From Prevotella sp. (GTDB taxonomy: Bacteria; Bacteroidota; Bacteroidia; Bacteroidales; Bacteroidaceae): a stretch of DNA of 64,000 nt. The notes under the pieces are model-generated. The model had not been told where the DNA came from and did not search any database. It saw nothing but the letters and a program-made list of their open reading frames with translations. The number at the start of each line of letters is the position of its first letter. Position 1 is the first letter of the stretch. Where the stretch lies: positions 17,107 to 81,106 of the forward strand of contig JAFZUS010000018.1 in the NCBI GenBank assembly GCA_017618275.1. Direction: 5' to 3'. A program made the translations under genes and the position numbers. Shown here piece by piece: positions 44,230 through 52,951 of this stretch.

Positions 44230-46197
44230 ATGAATAAGAAAAGTTCTTTCGGAAGTTTAGTGATTGCAACCGCCATATTGGGTGCGATGGTTCTTTCATC
44301 ATGTAGTCATGATGACTATTATTACAGTGAGGAAAATGCGGAACTGGTTGCAAACGAAAAGTATGCCATCGCTTTTGAGAAAGCGTTTGGTAAGGTCGGA
44401 TCTAATGTAGACTGGGGCTTCAGCAGCAAGAATACCAATGCGCGTGCTATTACCCGTGCTAAGGAAGACTATACCTCGAAAGGCAACTTGCAGCCAACTA
44501 TTACCTTCCCAGAAAAAGACTGTGATGCCAGCAATTATAAGGATGCTGTTCCATCAGGAGTTGAAAAAATGCCTGATAACGAAGTTAACGGAGGTACCTA
44601 TTATATTAATGGGTCTACCAAGAAAGTTCAAATGAGACTTACCACAGGTACCATTTATGTAACGGGTACTGTTGATTTGACCAGTACAGATGTATTTGAG
44701 GTAAACGCAGGTACGCAAATCTATCTTGTTACAGGTTCTACCTTAAAATTAGGTGCGACCAGCGCCCTGAATTTGAAAGGTGACATTTATATAGCAGATG
44801 GTGCAACACTTGAGACGGCAGATCACCTCAAAATTAATGGTGCATCGAAGGTGTACAATCATGGAAACATCATTGCTGGTACTTTTGAAGTTAATTCGAC
44901 CAGTTTTCTCTATAATGTAGGTAAACTGGAGGCAGATAATGTGAATGTCGAAAGTACAGATAGCCGCATTGTCAACGATAATACCATTGAGGCTGGATCC
45001 GTTACAGTGAATGCCGGTGCTGTTCAGAACAATGCCGAGTGGGAAGTTTCTGGCACGACTTTAATTAGTACAAATGCGTTAGGCTGGGTCAACAATGGAA
45101 AATGGAAGACTTATAATTATTCTTATGTAGGTGGCAGCGAGAACGTAATCAATAATTGTTACCTCTGGGTGACAAATGATTTTGAAATAAACATTTCGTC
45201 AGCAACAGGCGCATTTAAGATTGATACCGGCGGCGGTGTGCTGGCAAAGAATTTCTATGGAGGCAGATGTACTACAGTTCCTAACAAATTATCTGTTTCA
45301 GGTCCGTTTAAGATCGTGATGGGTCAGATGGCTGTGTTCAAGGTTGAGAATATTGCCCAACTTGAGGGTGGACGTAATGACATTTCCGACGATTATAATA
45401 AAGGAATTTATGGTCCTACTGAAGGTGGATATGCTGTATTCCAGGCCGAGAGGATTGTCAGAGCCGAAGGATATGAACAAAACTGGGGTGCTGTGACCTA
45501 TGGTGGCAACTTGTACGTTTCTGCAAAGACTCATTTTGCACAGGGAAACGACGGCTTTGCATCTCACCTGTTCATTTTCACACGAGATGGCTTCACTTTA
45601 GAGAACATTTATGCAGAAGGTTTCAGTACTGGAATGCCTGAAATCTACATTCCCAAGACAGAATGTAGCCCAGGTTTCAAGGGTGGCGATCCGCTCTATC
45701 GTGTGATAGCCGAAGACCTGTCGGCTGAGGAAGCCGGTGACTTCGACTTTAACGATGTCGTTTTCGATGTAGTGAAGGCCGAGAATGGCAGGACAACACT
45801 CAAACTTATCTGTGCAGGTGGTGTCCTTCCTCTGAGAGTCAGAGGTGCTAATGAAGCAGAGGGCACAGAGATCCACAGTGTATTTGGAGAGATGGCTCCC
45901 AACGAAAAGGGCCATTATCAGATGTATAACACTGGTGCAGGTCCTACTGTTCCAGAAGCGACCTTTACTGTTGAGGGCGAATACACGACTCCTGAACAGA
46001 TCAAGAATATCATTATTGAGGTCAAGAAGGAAAATCAATGGATGCCTCTTTATGCCACTAGAGGTCAGGCCGCATGTAAAATCCTTGTTGACGATATGTT
46101 CAAGCCTGTTCGCGAGAGAAGGAATATTGCTGACGAGAATAAGAAATTCACCAAATACGTTCAAGGTGAATTCGTGGATGATTTCTGGTGGAAATAA
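44230..46197 (+). CDS. LruC-domain lipoprotein
   Basis: A 655-residue predicted surface or periplasmic lipoprotein with lipobox LSSCS at about residue 26. The middle (about 115-330) is built from repeating short beta turns (VTGTVDLTST, LNLKGDIYIADGA, VYNHGNIIAG, FLYNVGKLEADN), as in right-handed beta-helix proteins. The C-terminal third has the LruC/DUF4842 signature DFDFNDVVFDVV near residue 502. Family members are surface proteins of unknown ligand; adhesion or glycan binding is conceivable. Its stop abuts the convergent carboxypeptidase gene with no space between. Confidence 0.82.
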   Translation: MNKKSSFGSLVIATAILGAMVLSSCSHDDYYYSEENAELVANEKYAIAFEKAFGKVGSNVDWGFSSKNTNARAITRAKEDYTSKGNLQPTITFPEKDCDASNYKDAVPSGVEKMPDNEVNGGTYYINGSTKKVQMRLTTGTIYVTGTVDLTSTDVFEVNAGTQIYLVTGSTLKLGATSALNLKGDIYIADGATLETADHLKINGASKVYNHGNIIAGTFEVNSTSFLYNVGKLEADNVNVESTDSRIVNDNTIEAGSVTVNAGAVQNNAEWEVSGTTLISTNALGWVNNGKWKTYNYSYVGGSENVINNCYLWVTNDFEINISSATGAFKIDTGGGVLAKNFYGGRCTTVPNKLSVSGPFKIVMGQMAVFKVENIAQLEGGRNDISDDYNKGIYGPTEGGYAVFQAERIVRAEGYEQNWGAVTYGGNLYVSAKTHFAQGNDGFASHLFIFTRDGFTLENIYAEGFSTGMPEIYIPKTECSPGFKGGDPLYRVIAEDLSAEEAGDFDFNDVVFDVVKAENGRTTLKLICAGGVLPLRVRGANEAEGTEIHSVFGEMAPNEKGHYQMYNTGAGPTVPEATFTVEGEYTTPEQIKNIIIEVKKENQWMPLYATRGQAACKILVDDMFKPVRERRNIADENKKFTKYVQGEFVDDFWWK

Positions 46198-47133
46198 TCA
46201 CCTTCTGGAATAATCCTTCATGACATTGAAGCCGTAGTCGAAGAGAATGGCTGACTCCTTGAAGCGGGAGGACATGCTACGACTGTTGAGAAGGACCAGA
46301 TAAAGGGTGACACCATTACGGGTGGCTGCAGAGGCGAGGCAATTGCCTGCTTGACGGGTGAAACCCGTCTTGACGCCGAAGCAGCCATCGTAGGTTGTCA
46401 GCATGACATTGGTATTCCTGCAAGGCATGTGACGCCCGTCTACCAATGGGATATCCTTCTCCACAGTACCAACGATCTGTGCAAAGGTACTGTCTCGCAT
46501 CACGTATCTTGACAATTTGATGAGGTCTCTTGCACAACTGTAGTTGTGGATATTAGGCACCCCGTTAGGATTAGCGAAGTGCGTGCTGTCCATACCCAGA
46601 TAGACGGCCTTATGATTCATCATATCGCAAAATGTCAGCGTGTCGCCACCTATATGTTTTGCAAGAGCGTAGGCCGCATCATTGTCACTCACCAGCATCA
46701 TCTCATAGACAAGATCGTCCAGCCGGTAGCCGTCGCCCAGTCTCACCCTTGAGTCCTTGGCAACATAGACATCGTCTGTGATAAATACGGTATCCGTCGG
46801 ATTCCCCTTTTCGAGAGCCAACAGACAAGTCATCATTTTGGTGATAGAGGCCATACAGAGTTGTCTGGTCGCATGTTTCTGACTGATGACAAAACCTGTG
46901 GAGTCGTCAACGAGCATCCAAGCCTCCGCAGAAATCCCCTCTAAGAGATGGTAGCCTTCGACAGAGTCGAGACGCACGATGGTTTGGAGCGTAGTTGTAT
47001 CGATGAGGGAAATCTTTTGCAACCGTTGATCCTCAGCCGTCAGTGCAGCACCCGTTCCTCCACTTCCGCATGCCGTTACACAGCAAAGAAGTACCAGAAA
47101 CAGTATCCATTTGGTATAGCAATGTTGATTCAT
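46198..47133 (-). CDS. D-alanyl-D-alanine carboxypeptidase-like serine hydrolase, lipoprotein
   Basis: A penicillin-binding protein of the DacA/DacF type (S11), 311 residues. Signal peptide with lipobox VTAC then Gly, so membrane-anchored. The three active-site motifs are SITK (Ser96, Lys99), SDN near residue 149, and KTG in GVKTGFT near 264. It trims pentapeptide stems of peptidoglycan in the periplasm. It lacks the C-terminal PBP5 beta domain and membrane helix, the lipid anchor doing that job. Single gene. Confidence 0.9.
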   Translation of the reverse strand: MNQHCYTKWILFLVLLCCVTACGSGGTGAALTAEDQRLQKISLIDTTTLQTIVRLDSVEGYHLLEGISAEAWMLVDDSTGFVISQKHATRQLCMASITKMMTCLLALEKGNPTDTVFITDDVYVAKDSRVRLGDGYRLDDLVYEMMLVSDNDAAYALAKHIGGDTLTFCDMMNHKAVYLGMDSTHFANPNGVPNIHNYSCARDLIKLSRYVMRDSTFAQIVGTVEKDIPLVDGRHMPCRNTNVMLTTYDGCFGVKTGFTRQAGNCLASAATRNGVTLYLVLLNSRSMSSRFKESAILFDYGFNVMKDYSRR

Positions 47134-47160
47134 CTTCTTGCAGTCAGTTTATTGTGTGTG

Positions 47161-47168
47161 CAAAGATA
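47161..47168 (-). promoter_or_regulatory. -7 element of the carboxypeptidase gene
   Basis: TATCTTTG on the minus strand, 27 bp upstream of the start codon; no convincing -33. Confidence 0.6.
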
Positions 47169-47320
47169 TAAAAAAACAAATATTCCCAAGAAAAAAGAAG
47201 GAAAATTTTGCAAATCAATTTCGATGGCTATATGGAGGTTACATCACAGCACAAATGCTTAAAATTTCATAATTATTCACACTTTCATACGAATAATTTC
47301 GCAATTTTAAAGAAAAAAAG

Positions 47321-47328
47321 TATCTTTG
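47321..47328 (+). promoter_or_regulatory. -7 element of the caspase operon
   Basis: TATCTTTG, 34 bp before the first start codon, with TTTC 20 bp upstream as a weak -33. It should drive the genes from 47363 to about 52.1 kb. Confidence 0.65.
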
Positions 47329-47362
47329 CAGAAAAATACAAATATATTTAAAACCAAGAATT

Positions 47363-48151
47363 ATGAAGAAATTATTATTACTAGCAGTATGCTGCATTGT
47401 TTTGAGCAACGTGAATGCTCAGTCGGAGTATAAGAAGTGGATGCAATCAGAACAAAAGGAATCCACCTATAGTACGAAGGAAATTAAAAAGGCTGCCAAG
47501 GAATACACGGACATTATCTATGAGGAAGCCAAGAGTGGGAAGATCATGGAGAAAAGAAAGGATTTCCTTGACAAAAAATTGAAGAAGAGAGAGGACTTTA
47601 TCTTGGACGAATATGCTAGACGCGTACAGGATTTACGAATGAAGAGATACAAGGTGGCAGACAACTTGCCCTCTCTGGAATCTCAGGTGAAATCCGATGT
47701 AAGAGCAGAATACGCATATGAAACGGATCTCTTCCCCACTAACATTCCTGGTGAGGCTAAAAGTTTGGCAAAGACTTACGAACAGGCCAGTAACAAGGCA
47801 TACGATATGGCCCGTGAAAATCTGGCCAACGAAATTGTTCACGAAATTATGTTGCAGTTTATCCATAAGGATTTTGTTAAACGTTTTGGTTCTGTGAAAG
47901 GTCAGGAAATGGTACAGGCCATCCTCGACACCAAGAGCGGTATTCTGGAACGCATTGGAGATGTGGAGAAGGTTGTGGAGTTATACAACAGTAAAAACAC
48001 GATAAGTTCAGAGGTGATAGTAAAAGTCTATTACAACGGCATTCAGGCTAAAGAAGATTTTAAAAAGGCGCTCAAAGACGTGCTCAAAAATGACGAGACA
48101 CTCTATAATGAGATGACCTATTTCCTAGATACAGTTAAAGCAAAAAAATAA
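47363..48151 (+). CDS. Secreted helical protein of unknown function (caspase operon, gene 1)
   Basis: 262 residues with a clear signal peptide (MKKLLLLAVCCIVLSNVNAQ). The mature protein is almost wholly helical and highly charged, with many Lys and Glu (KEIKKAAKEYTD, KKLKKREDFILDEYARR). I do not recognise a family. It is followed after 14 bp by another exported protein and then by the Sel1-caspase, so the three are likely made together and act in the periplasm or at the surface. Confidence 0.75.
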   Translation: MKKLLLLAVCCIVLSNVNAQSEYKKWMQSEQKESTYSTKEIKKAAKEYTDIIYEEAKSGKIMEKRKDFLDKKLKKREDFILDEYARRVQDLRMKRYKVADNLPSLESQVKSDVRAEYAYETDLFPTNIPGEAKSLAKTYEQASNKAYDMARENLANEIVHEIMLQFIHKDFVKRFGSVKGQEMVQAILDTKSGILERIGDVEKVVELYNSKNTISSEVIVKVYYNGIQAKEDFKKALKDVLKNDETLYNEMTYFLDTVKAKK

Positions 48152-48165
48152 AAACATATAAGATT

Positions 48166-49236
48166 ATGAAAAAGATAAAGATTATGCTCGTATTGGTGGC
48201 CGCAATGTTTGCCATCGGTGCTCAGGCCCAGAAACAGGCTTTGCTCGTGGGCTATTCACAGACAGACAATGTGTATGAAGATGAAAACATCAAGGCTGAG
48301 TTGGTGCGTTTGTCACTAAAAATCACCAACAAGACCAACAAGCCTCTTTTCGTAGACCGAGGAAGTTCATTTTATTATGTAAACGAAGATTCGTACTGCC
48401 TTTCGGAGGTGGGGGGAAGTTACGACTACAAGCCACTGGCACCCAAAAGTGATACATGGGTTTCCACACTGATCAACCCTATCAGAGGTAAATATGATGC
48501 TGGTGGCGGTTCTTTTGGTAAGGGCGCAAAAGCAAACTATCAAACCGACCTTCAACTTCAGGTGATGAATTTTATGGAAACGATGCGCTATGAACTGGCT
48601 AACAACGATAAAAAATCATGCACCAGCATTCACCTTACTGGAGACGAGTCGTTCATGAAAGTAAAAGTGTATATTAAATACGACATGAAGAGGTATTCTG
48701 CCGAAGACGAAAAGGAACGTGAGGAACACTCTTTCACTATCTCCACATGGGTATCTGACCTGATCCTTTCAAAGTATTATATTCAGGACCAGGACAAGGT
48801 CAAACGCACCAATGCTGTGAACATCCAAGGGCGCATGACGGACATTATGCACGTTTTTGCAAATCCTCCCTTCGAGTATGATGAGGACAATTCTCCCATC
48901 GACATTTATGTCACCGAATTCGAGAAGGGCAAGTTCAATATCTATCGCCTAGGTGCATCCGATGCAGAGAAGGATGGTAAAAATGGAAGAGGTCTTCTTG
49001 GAGGAAACACTAAAGACAAGAAAGCCGACGAGAAGGAGATGAAGTCAAACTTTGAGGAACGCTCCAAGGCCCGCCAGGTTCTTATCTGGGAAGGCGAAAC
49101 CACCAACTGGGTTCAGGCTCTGCAGGATTCATACGAGAGATATCTTATAGAGGATGGTGAGAAGCCTAAGAAAGCAAAAGACATAGCCAAGGACTTTGCC
49201 AAGAAAGCGAAAGATAATCAGACACTTAAGAAATAG
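48166..49236 (+). CDS. Secreted protein of unknown function (caspase operon, gene 2)
   Basis: 356 residues with signal peptide (MKKIKIMLVLVAAMFAIGAQAQ). The N-terminal half looks like a beta-sandwich (LVRLSLKITNKTNKPLFVDRGSSFYY), reminiscent of domains that bind or support other exported proteins; the C-terminus is Lys-rich and helical (EKPKKAKDIAKDFAKKAKD). No family recognised. Its stop is 2 bp before the caspase start, a close coupling. Confidence 0.75.
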   Translation: MKKIKIMLVLVAAMFAIGAQAQKQALLVGYSQTDNVYEDENIKAELVRLSLKITNKTNKPLFVDRGSSFYYVNEDSYCLSEVGGSYDYKPLAPKSDTWVSTLINPIRGKYDAGGGSFGKGAKANYQTDLQLQVMNFMETMRYELANNDKKSCTSIHLTGDESFMKVKVYIKYDMKRYSAEDEKEREEHSFTISTWVSDLILSKYYIQDQDKVKRTNAVNIQGRMTDIMHVFANPPFEYDEDNSPIDIYVTEFEKGKFNIYRLGASDAEKDGKNGRGLLGGNTKDKKADEKEMKSNFEERSKARQVLIWEGETTNWVQALQDSYERYLIEDGEKPKKAKDIAKDFAKKAKDNQTLKK

Positions 49237-49238
49237 AT

Positions 49239-51011
49239 ATGAGAAAGACCGTCTTCATCATCCTTTGCTTCATTATTGGAGTTATTCCGTTTATGGGGCA
49301 AACAGTCGACCAAGAGGTGGTGGACGGATGTGAGTTCCTACGCATGGGCCGCTTCGACAATGCCTATACATCATTCTCGAAGGGAGCCCGTTTCGGTAGT
49401 GTCACCGCCCAGTACTATCTGGCCTATTGTCAGGCTGAAGGCTATGGCGTGGCAAAGGATGATAAGACGGCTTTTTCTCTCTATCGAAGGGTGGCCGAAC
49501 GAGGCTTGCCCATTGCCCAGGCTCGACTGGCCTATATATTATATAAAGGTATCGGCACGAATAAAGACGTGAATAAGGCTCGCTACTGGATGGATAAGGC
49601 CACCAACTACAAGAATGTTGATTCTTACACCACCTATGTGCTGGGACTTTGTTATGAAGAAGGACTAGGCCGCGAGAAGGACATGGAGAAAGCCATGGAA
49701 TGCTTTCAGAAGTCTTGTTCGAAGAATGTTGACGAGGCATTGATCCACACAGCCTTGCTCTTTGCAGAAGGCCGACAACTGAAGCAAGACTTCCCTCAGG
49801 CACTGAGTATTATCAACAATGCCATAGAACACATCGGCTCAGGGTTCGACTATGCTTGCAAGGGCAAGATTCTAACGCTTATGGGCAACAAGAAAGAGGC
49901 AGGGGCTTTATGGCATACCATGATTAACGACTATCCTTATTATGCTGTTCAGAGTTCTGATGATTTCAGCATGTATATGCGTGGTACAAGCCCAATCCCC
50001 CAGGATGTAATCAAGAATCTGTATGCCAAGGCCGACAAGGCCTCAAAATCATCAAGGTATAACTACAATTCACTGGAAGAGGATGACAGCCATGCCAACA
50101 ACAGCATCAACATCACATACACGATGGCCCCAAGCATTCAGAATCAAGAATCCATCACGACTCCCACCATAGCCCAAAGCCCCAAGACAGAAAATACCAA
50201 AGCAATTGCTCCAAAGGTGGAGGAGACCAAGGCCGACGTAGATGTCAACCTACCCACTACCACCATTCGTAACGACAACACCTTTGCCGTGATTATCGCC
50301 AATGAGCATTATCAGGATGTCGCCTCTGTGCCCTATGCCAGCAACGATGGAGCCATCTTCGCTGAATACTGCAGGCAAAGCCTCGGTCTGCCCACCACAA
50401 ATGTGCATCTGGTGAAGGATGCCACGCTCAACAATATGAAGCGCGAAATAAACTGGCTTAAGCAGGTGTCTGATGCCTACAAAGGCTCAGCAAAGATCAT
50501 CATCTACTTCGCTGGTCACGGCATACCCGACGAGGCCACCAGAGACGCATATTTACTGCCTGTTGATGGATTTGGAACCGACATCACTACTGGCTATGGT
50601 CTCCAAGAATTGTATGCTACTCTGGGAGATTTGCAGGCCAAATCTATAACGGTATTTCTTGATGCATGTTTCAGTGGCTCCATGCGCGACGGCAATATGA
50701 TGGCATCTGCACGCGGTGTGGCCATTAAAGCCAAAAACAGTGCTCCCAAAGGCAACATGGTGGTCTTCTCTGCCGCCTCGGGTGAAGAAACGGCTTATCC
50801 TTATAAGGAGAAGCGCCATGGGCTGTTCACCTACTATCTTCTTAAGAAATTGCAATTGAGCAAGGGCAACATCTCGTTAGGCGAACTGCAAAGTTACGTG
50901 GCAGACGAGGTTTCCAAGAAATCAATCGTAGTGAACGGAAAATCTCAGACACCTACGGTTTCCTCCTCCGCCAATATCGGTGAAGAATGGAAATCATGGA
51001 CACTGAAATAA
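49239..51011 (+). CDS. Exported Sel1-repeat caspase (peptidase C14-like)
   Basis: 590 residues. Signal peptide (MRKTVFIILCFIIGVIPFMGQ), Sel1/TPR-like repeats at about 30-230 (AQYYLAYCQAEGYGVAKDD, YVLGLCYEEGLGREKDMEKA), a Thr/Pro-rich linker, then a caspase domain from about 345. The dyad is His427 in YFAGHGIPD and Cys477 in FLDACFSGS. The S1 pocket cannot be judged. It should be an Arg/Lys- or Asp-directed cysteine protease acting outside the cytoplasm. Close linkage to two exported proteins suggests that these are partners or substrates. Confidence 0.88.
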   Translation: MRKTVFIILCFIIGVIPFMGQTVDQEVVDGCEFLRMGRFDNAYTSFSKGARFGSVTAQYYLAYCQAEGYGVAKDDKTAFSLYRRVAERGLPIAQARLAYILYKGIGTNKDVNKARYWMDKATNYKNVDSYTTYVLGLCYEEGLGREKDMEKAMECFQKSCSKNVDEALIHTALLFAEGRQLKQDFPQALSIINNAIEHIGSGFDYACKGKILTLMGNKKEAGALWHTMINDYPYYAVQSSDDFSMYMRGTSPIPQDVIKNLYAKADKASKSSRYNYNSLEEDDSHANNSINITYTMAPSIQNQESITTPTIAQSPKTENTKAIAPKVEETKADVDVNLPTTTIRNDNTFAVIIANEHYQDVASVPYASNDGAIFAEYCRQSLGLPTTNVHLVKDATLNNMKREINWLKQVSDAYKGSAKIIIYFAGHGIPDEATRDAYLLPVDGFGTDITTGYGLQELYATLGDLQAKSITVFLDACFSGSMRDGNMMASARGVAIKAKNSAPKGNMVVFSAASGEETAYPYKEKRHGLFTYYLLKKLQLSKGNISLGELQSYVADEVSKKSIVVNGKSQTPTVSSSANIGEEWKSWTLK

Positions 51012-52102
51012 CTATGTGGTTCCTGGTTTTTACTCTGTTGCCGTTGTCGGCACTCGCCTATATCGGCTGGCATGTCTGGTGCCTACTCCCTCTCAGTTGG
51101 ATTTGGAAAGTATTGATTTTAGCCCTGATGACAGGAGCATTCCTGCTGATGTTTGCAGGTATCATGCGCTTTACCGACCGTATGCCTATGCCGCTGGCTA
51201 TCACCGTTTACGAAGTCGGCACATCGAGCATCATCATACTACTATATCTCTTCATACTGTTTCTGGCGCTTGACCTGGGGAGACTGTTTCATCTCCTTCC
51301 GCGCTCCTTATTTCATAACAACTGGTGGACAGTAGGCTGCATTGCCATCGGCATGTTCGCCCTATTTCTATATGGCTACCTGCATTATCAGCACAAGCAT
51401 CGCGAGGAATTGCAACTGACCACAGAGAAACAGGTCGGCAAGCCAGTGAGGATTGTGGCGATGAGCGACCTGCATCTCGGTTATCATAACCGTCGCACCG
51501 AACTGCACCGTTGGGTGGATATGATCAACGCAGAGCAGCCAGACCTGATTCTCATTGCCGGTGACATCATCGACGGTAGCATACGACCTCTGCTCGAACA
51601 ACAGATGCACGAGGAGTTCCTGCGACTGAAAGCACCCGTCTATGCCTGCATCGGCAATCACGAGTATTATAGTGGAGAACCTCGTGCACGACAGTTCTAT
51701 CAGGATGCTGGCATCCGTCTGTTGCAGGATTCCTGTGTCACCGTTGGTGACCTCTGCATCATCGGACGGGATGATCGAACTAACTTCCGCCGTGATTCGT
51801 TAGGTGTGCTCATGAAGAAAGCAGACCGTTCAAAATACTGTATCCTGCTGGATCACCAGCCTTACCACTTGGATCAGGCAGAGCGCCAACAGATAGACTT
51901 TCAGTTTAGTGGTCACACCCACTACGGACAGGTATGGCCCATCTCATGGATTACGGAGCATGTCTACGAATGTGCCTTTGGTCCTTATCAACGGGGCAGC
52001 ACCCGCTATTACGTCACCAGCGGCATCGGACTCTGGGGCGGTAAGTTCCGCATCGGTACCCACTCAGAATATGTCGTCATGACCCTGACTGGCTCGCATT
52101 GA
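50996..52102 (+). CDS. Membrane-anchored metallophosphoesterase
   Basis: About 368 residues. Three or four transmembrane helices fill residues 5-130; the calcineurin-like domain follows with MSDLHLGYHN, AGDIIDG, IGNHEYY and SGHTHYGQVW, giving the two-metal site (Asp/His, Asp, Asn/His, His/His). Relatives include UDP-2,3-diacylglucosamine hydrolase-like and YaeI-like enzymes; substrate is open. The start is uncertain: ATG at 50987, 50996 or 51014, the first two overlapping the caspase gene. It is therefore in the same operon. Confidence 0.85.
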   Translation: MDTEITMWFLVFTLLPLSALAYIGWHVWCLLPLSWIWKVLILALMTGAFLLMFAGIMRFTDRMPMPLAITVYEVGTSSIIILLYLFILFLALDLGRLFHLLPRSLFHNNWWTVGCIAIGMFALFLYGYLHYQHKHREELQLTTEKQVGKPVRIVAMSDLHLGYHNRRTELHRWVDMINAEQPDLILIAGDIIDGSIRPLLEQQMHEEFLRLKAPVYACIGNHEYYSGEPRARQFYQDAGIRLLQDSCVTVGDLCIIGRDDRTNFRRDSLGVLMKKADRSKYCILLDHQPYHLDQAERQQIDFQFSGHTHYGQVWPISWITEHVYECAFGPYQRGSTRYYVTSGIGLWGGKFRIGTHSEYVVMTLTGSH

Positions 52103-52156
52103 ACTCGTGGAAAGAAAAAAGATTAGAAAACCAACGATTGTTTCAAAATAATTTTA

Positions 52157-52164
52157 TATCTTTG
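52157..52164 (+). promoter_or_regulatory. -7 element of the potassium channel gene
   Basis: TATCTTTG, 28 bp before the ATG; no clean -33 (an ATTG lies 16 bp upstream). Confidence 0.6.
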
Positions 52165-52192
52165 CAAACGATATGATATTAGCAAGTGTGAT

Positions 52193-52951
52193 ATGATTGA
52201 GAAGATTGTAAACATTATTGAGCCAAACAGTGATAACAAGTGGTCCCGTATCTATGAGTGGATTATGCTGATAGCCATCGCCATCGGTATTTTTCCCCTG
52301 ATGTTCCGTACCCATTATCCTCTTTTCTGGTATTTTGACGTCATATCCTGTATGTGTTTTGTCGTAGACTACATCCTGCGATGGGTCACAGCCAATGTCC
52401 GGTCAGACAAAAAGCATTGGACGGCATTCCTCATCTACCCGTTTACCCCGATGGCCATCATCGACCTTCTCTCCATACTGCCGACCATCAATGTTCTTGC
52501 TCCTGCATTCAAGGCCGCCCGTTTCTCACGCCTGCTAAAGATCTTGAGGGTGGTAAAGATTATTCGGTATTTCGAATCGATGGAGATTATCCTTTCCGTC
52601 ATCAGGAAACAAAAGAAGATACTATATGCCGTTCTTTCCATGGCTATGTTCTATACGTTTGTGACGGCTATCATCATGTTTAATGCTGAGGAAGACATCA
52701 AGCCGGGAACAAACGAGTATCTGTTCGACAGTTTCTTCGATGCGTTCTATTGGGCAGTATGTACGCTGACAACCGTTGGTTACGGAGACCTTTACCCGAT
52801 ATCCGCCACAGGAAGAGTTATCAGTATCATTTCCTCGTTGGTGGGCATTGCCATCATAGCCTTGCCCTCAGGTGTCGTCACTGCCGGCTATCTGGATGAG
52901 ATCAGGGAAAGGAAGGCACAAAAGTTAAATGAAGAGAGTAAAAAACAGTGA
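52193..52951 (+). CDS. Voltage-gated potassium channel-like ion transporter
   Basis: 252 residues with six transmembrane helices. S4 is positively charged with regular Arg/Lys (FKAARFSRLLKILRVVKIIRYF, in part), and the pore loop carries the selectivity filter TVGYGDLYP near residue 197, followed by S6. No cytoplasmic ligand-binding domain follows, so it is a bare Kv-type channel like KvAP. Sits in the inner membrane. Its end overlaps the MATE gene by 23 bp on the same strand. Confidence 0.92.
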   Translation: MIEKIVNIIEPNSDNKWSRIYEWIMLIAIAIGIFPLMFRTHYPLFWYFDVISCMCFVVDYILRWVTANVRSDKKHWTAFLIYPFTPMAIIDLLSILPTINVLAPAFKAARFSRLLKILRVVKIIRYFESMEIILSVIRKQKKILYAVLSMAMFYTFVTAIIMFNAEEDIKPGTNEYLFDSFFDAFYWAVCTLTTVGYGDLYPISATGRVISIISSLVGIAIIALPSGVVTAGYLDEIRERKAQKLNEESKKQ

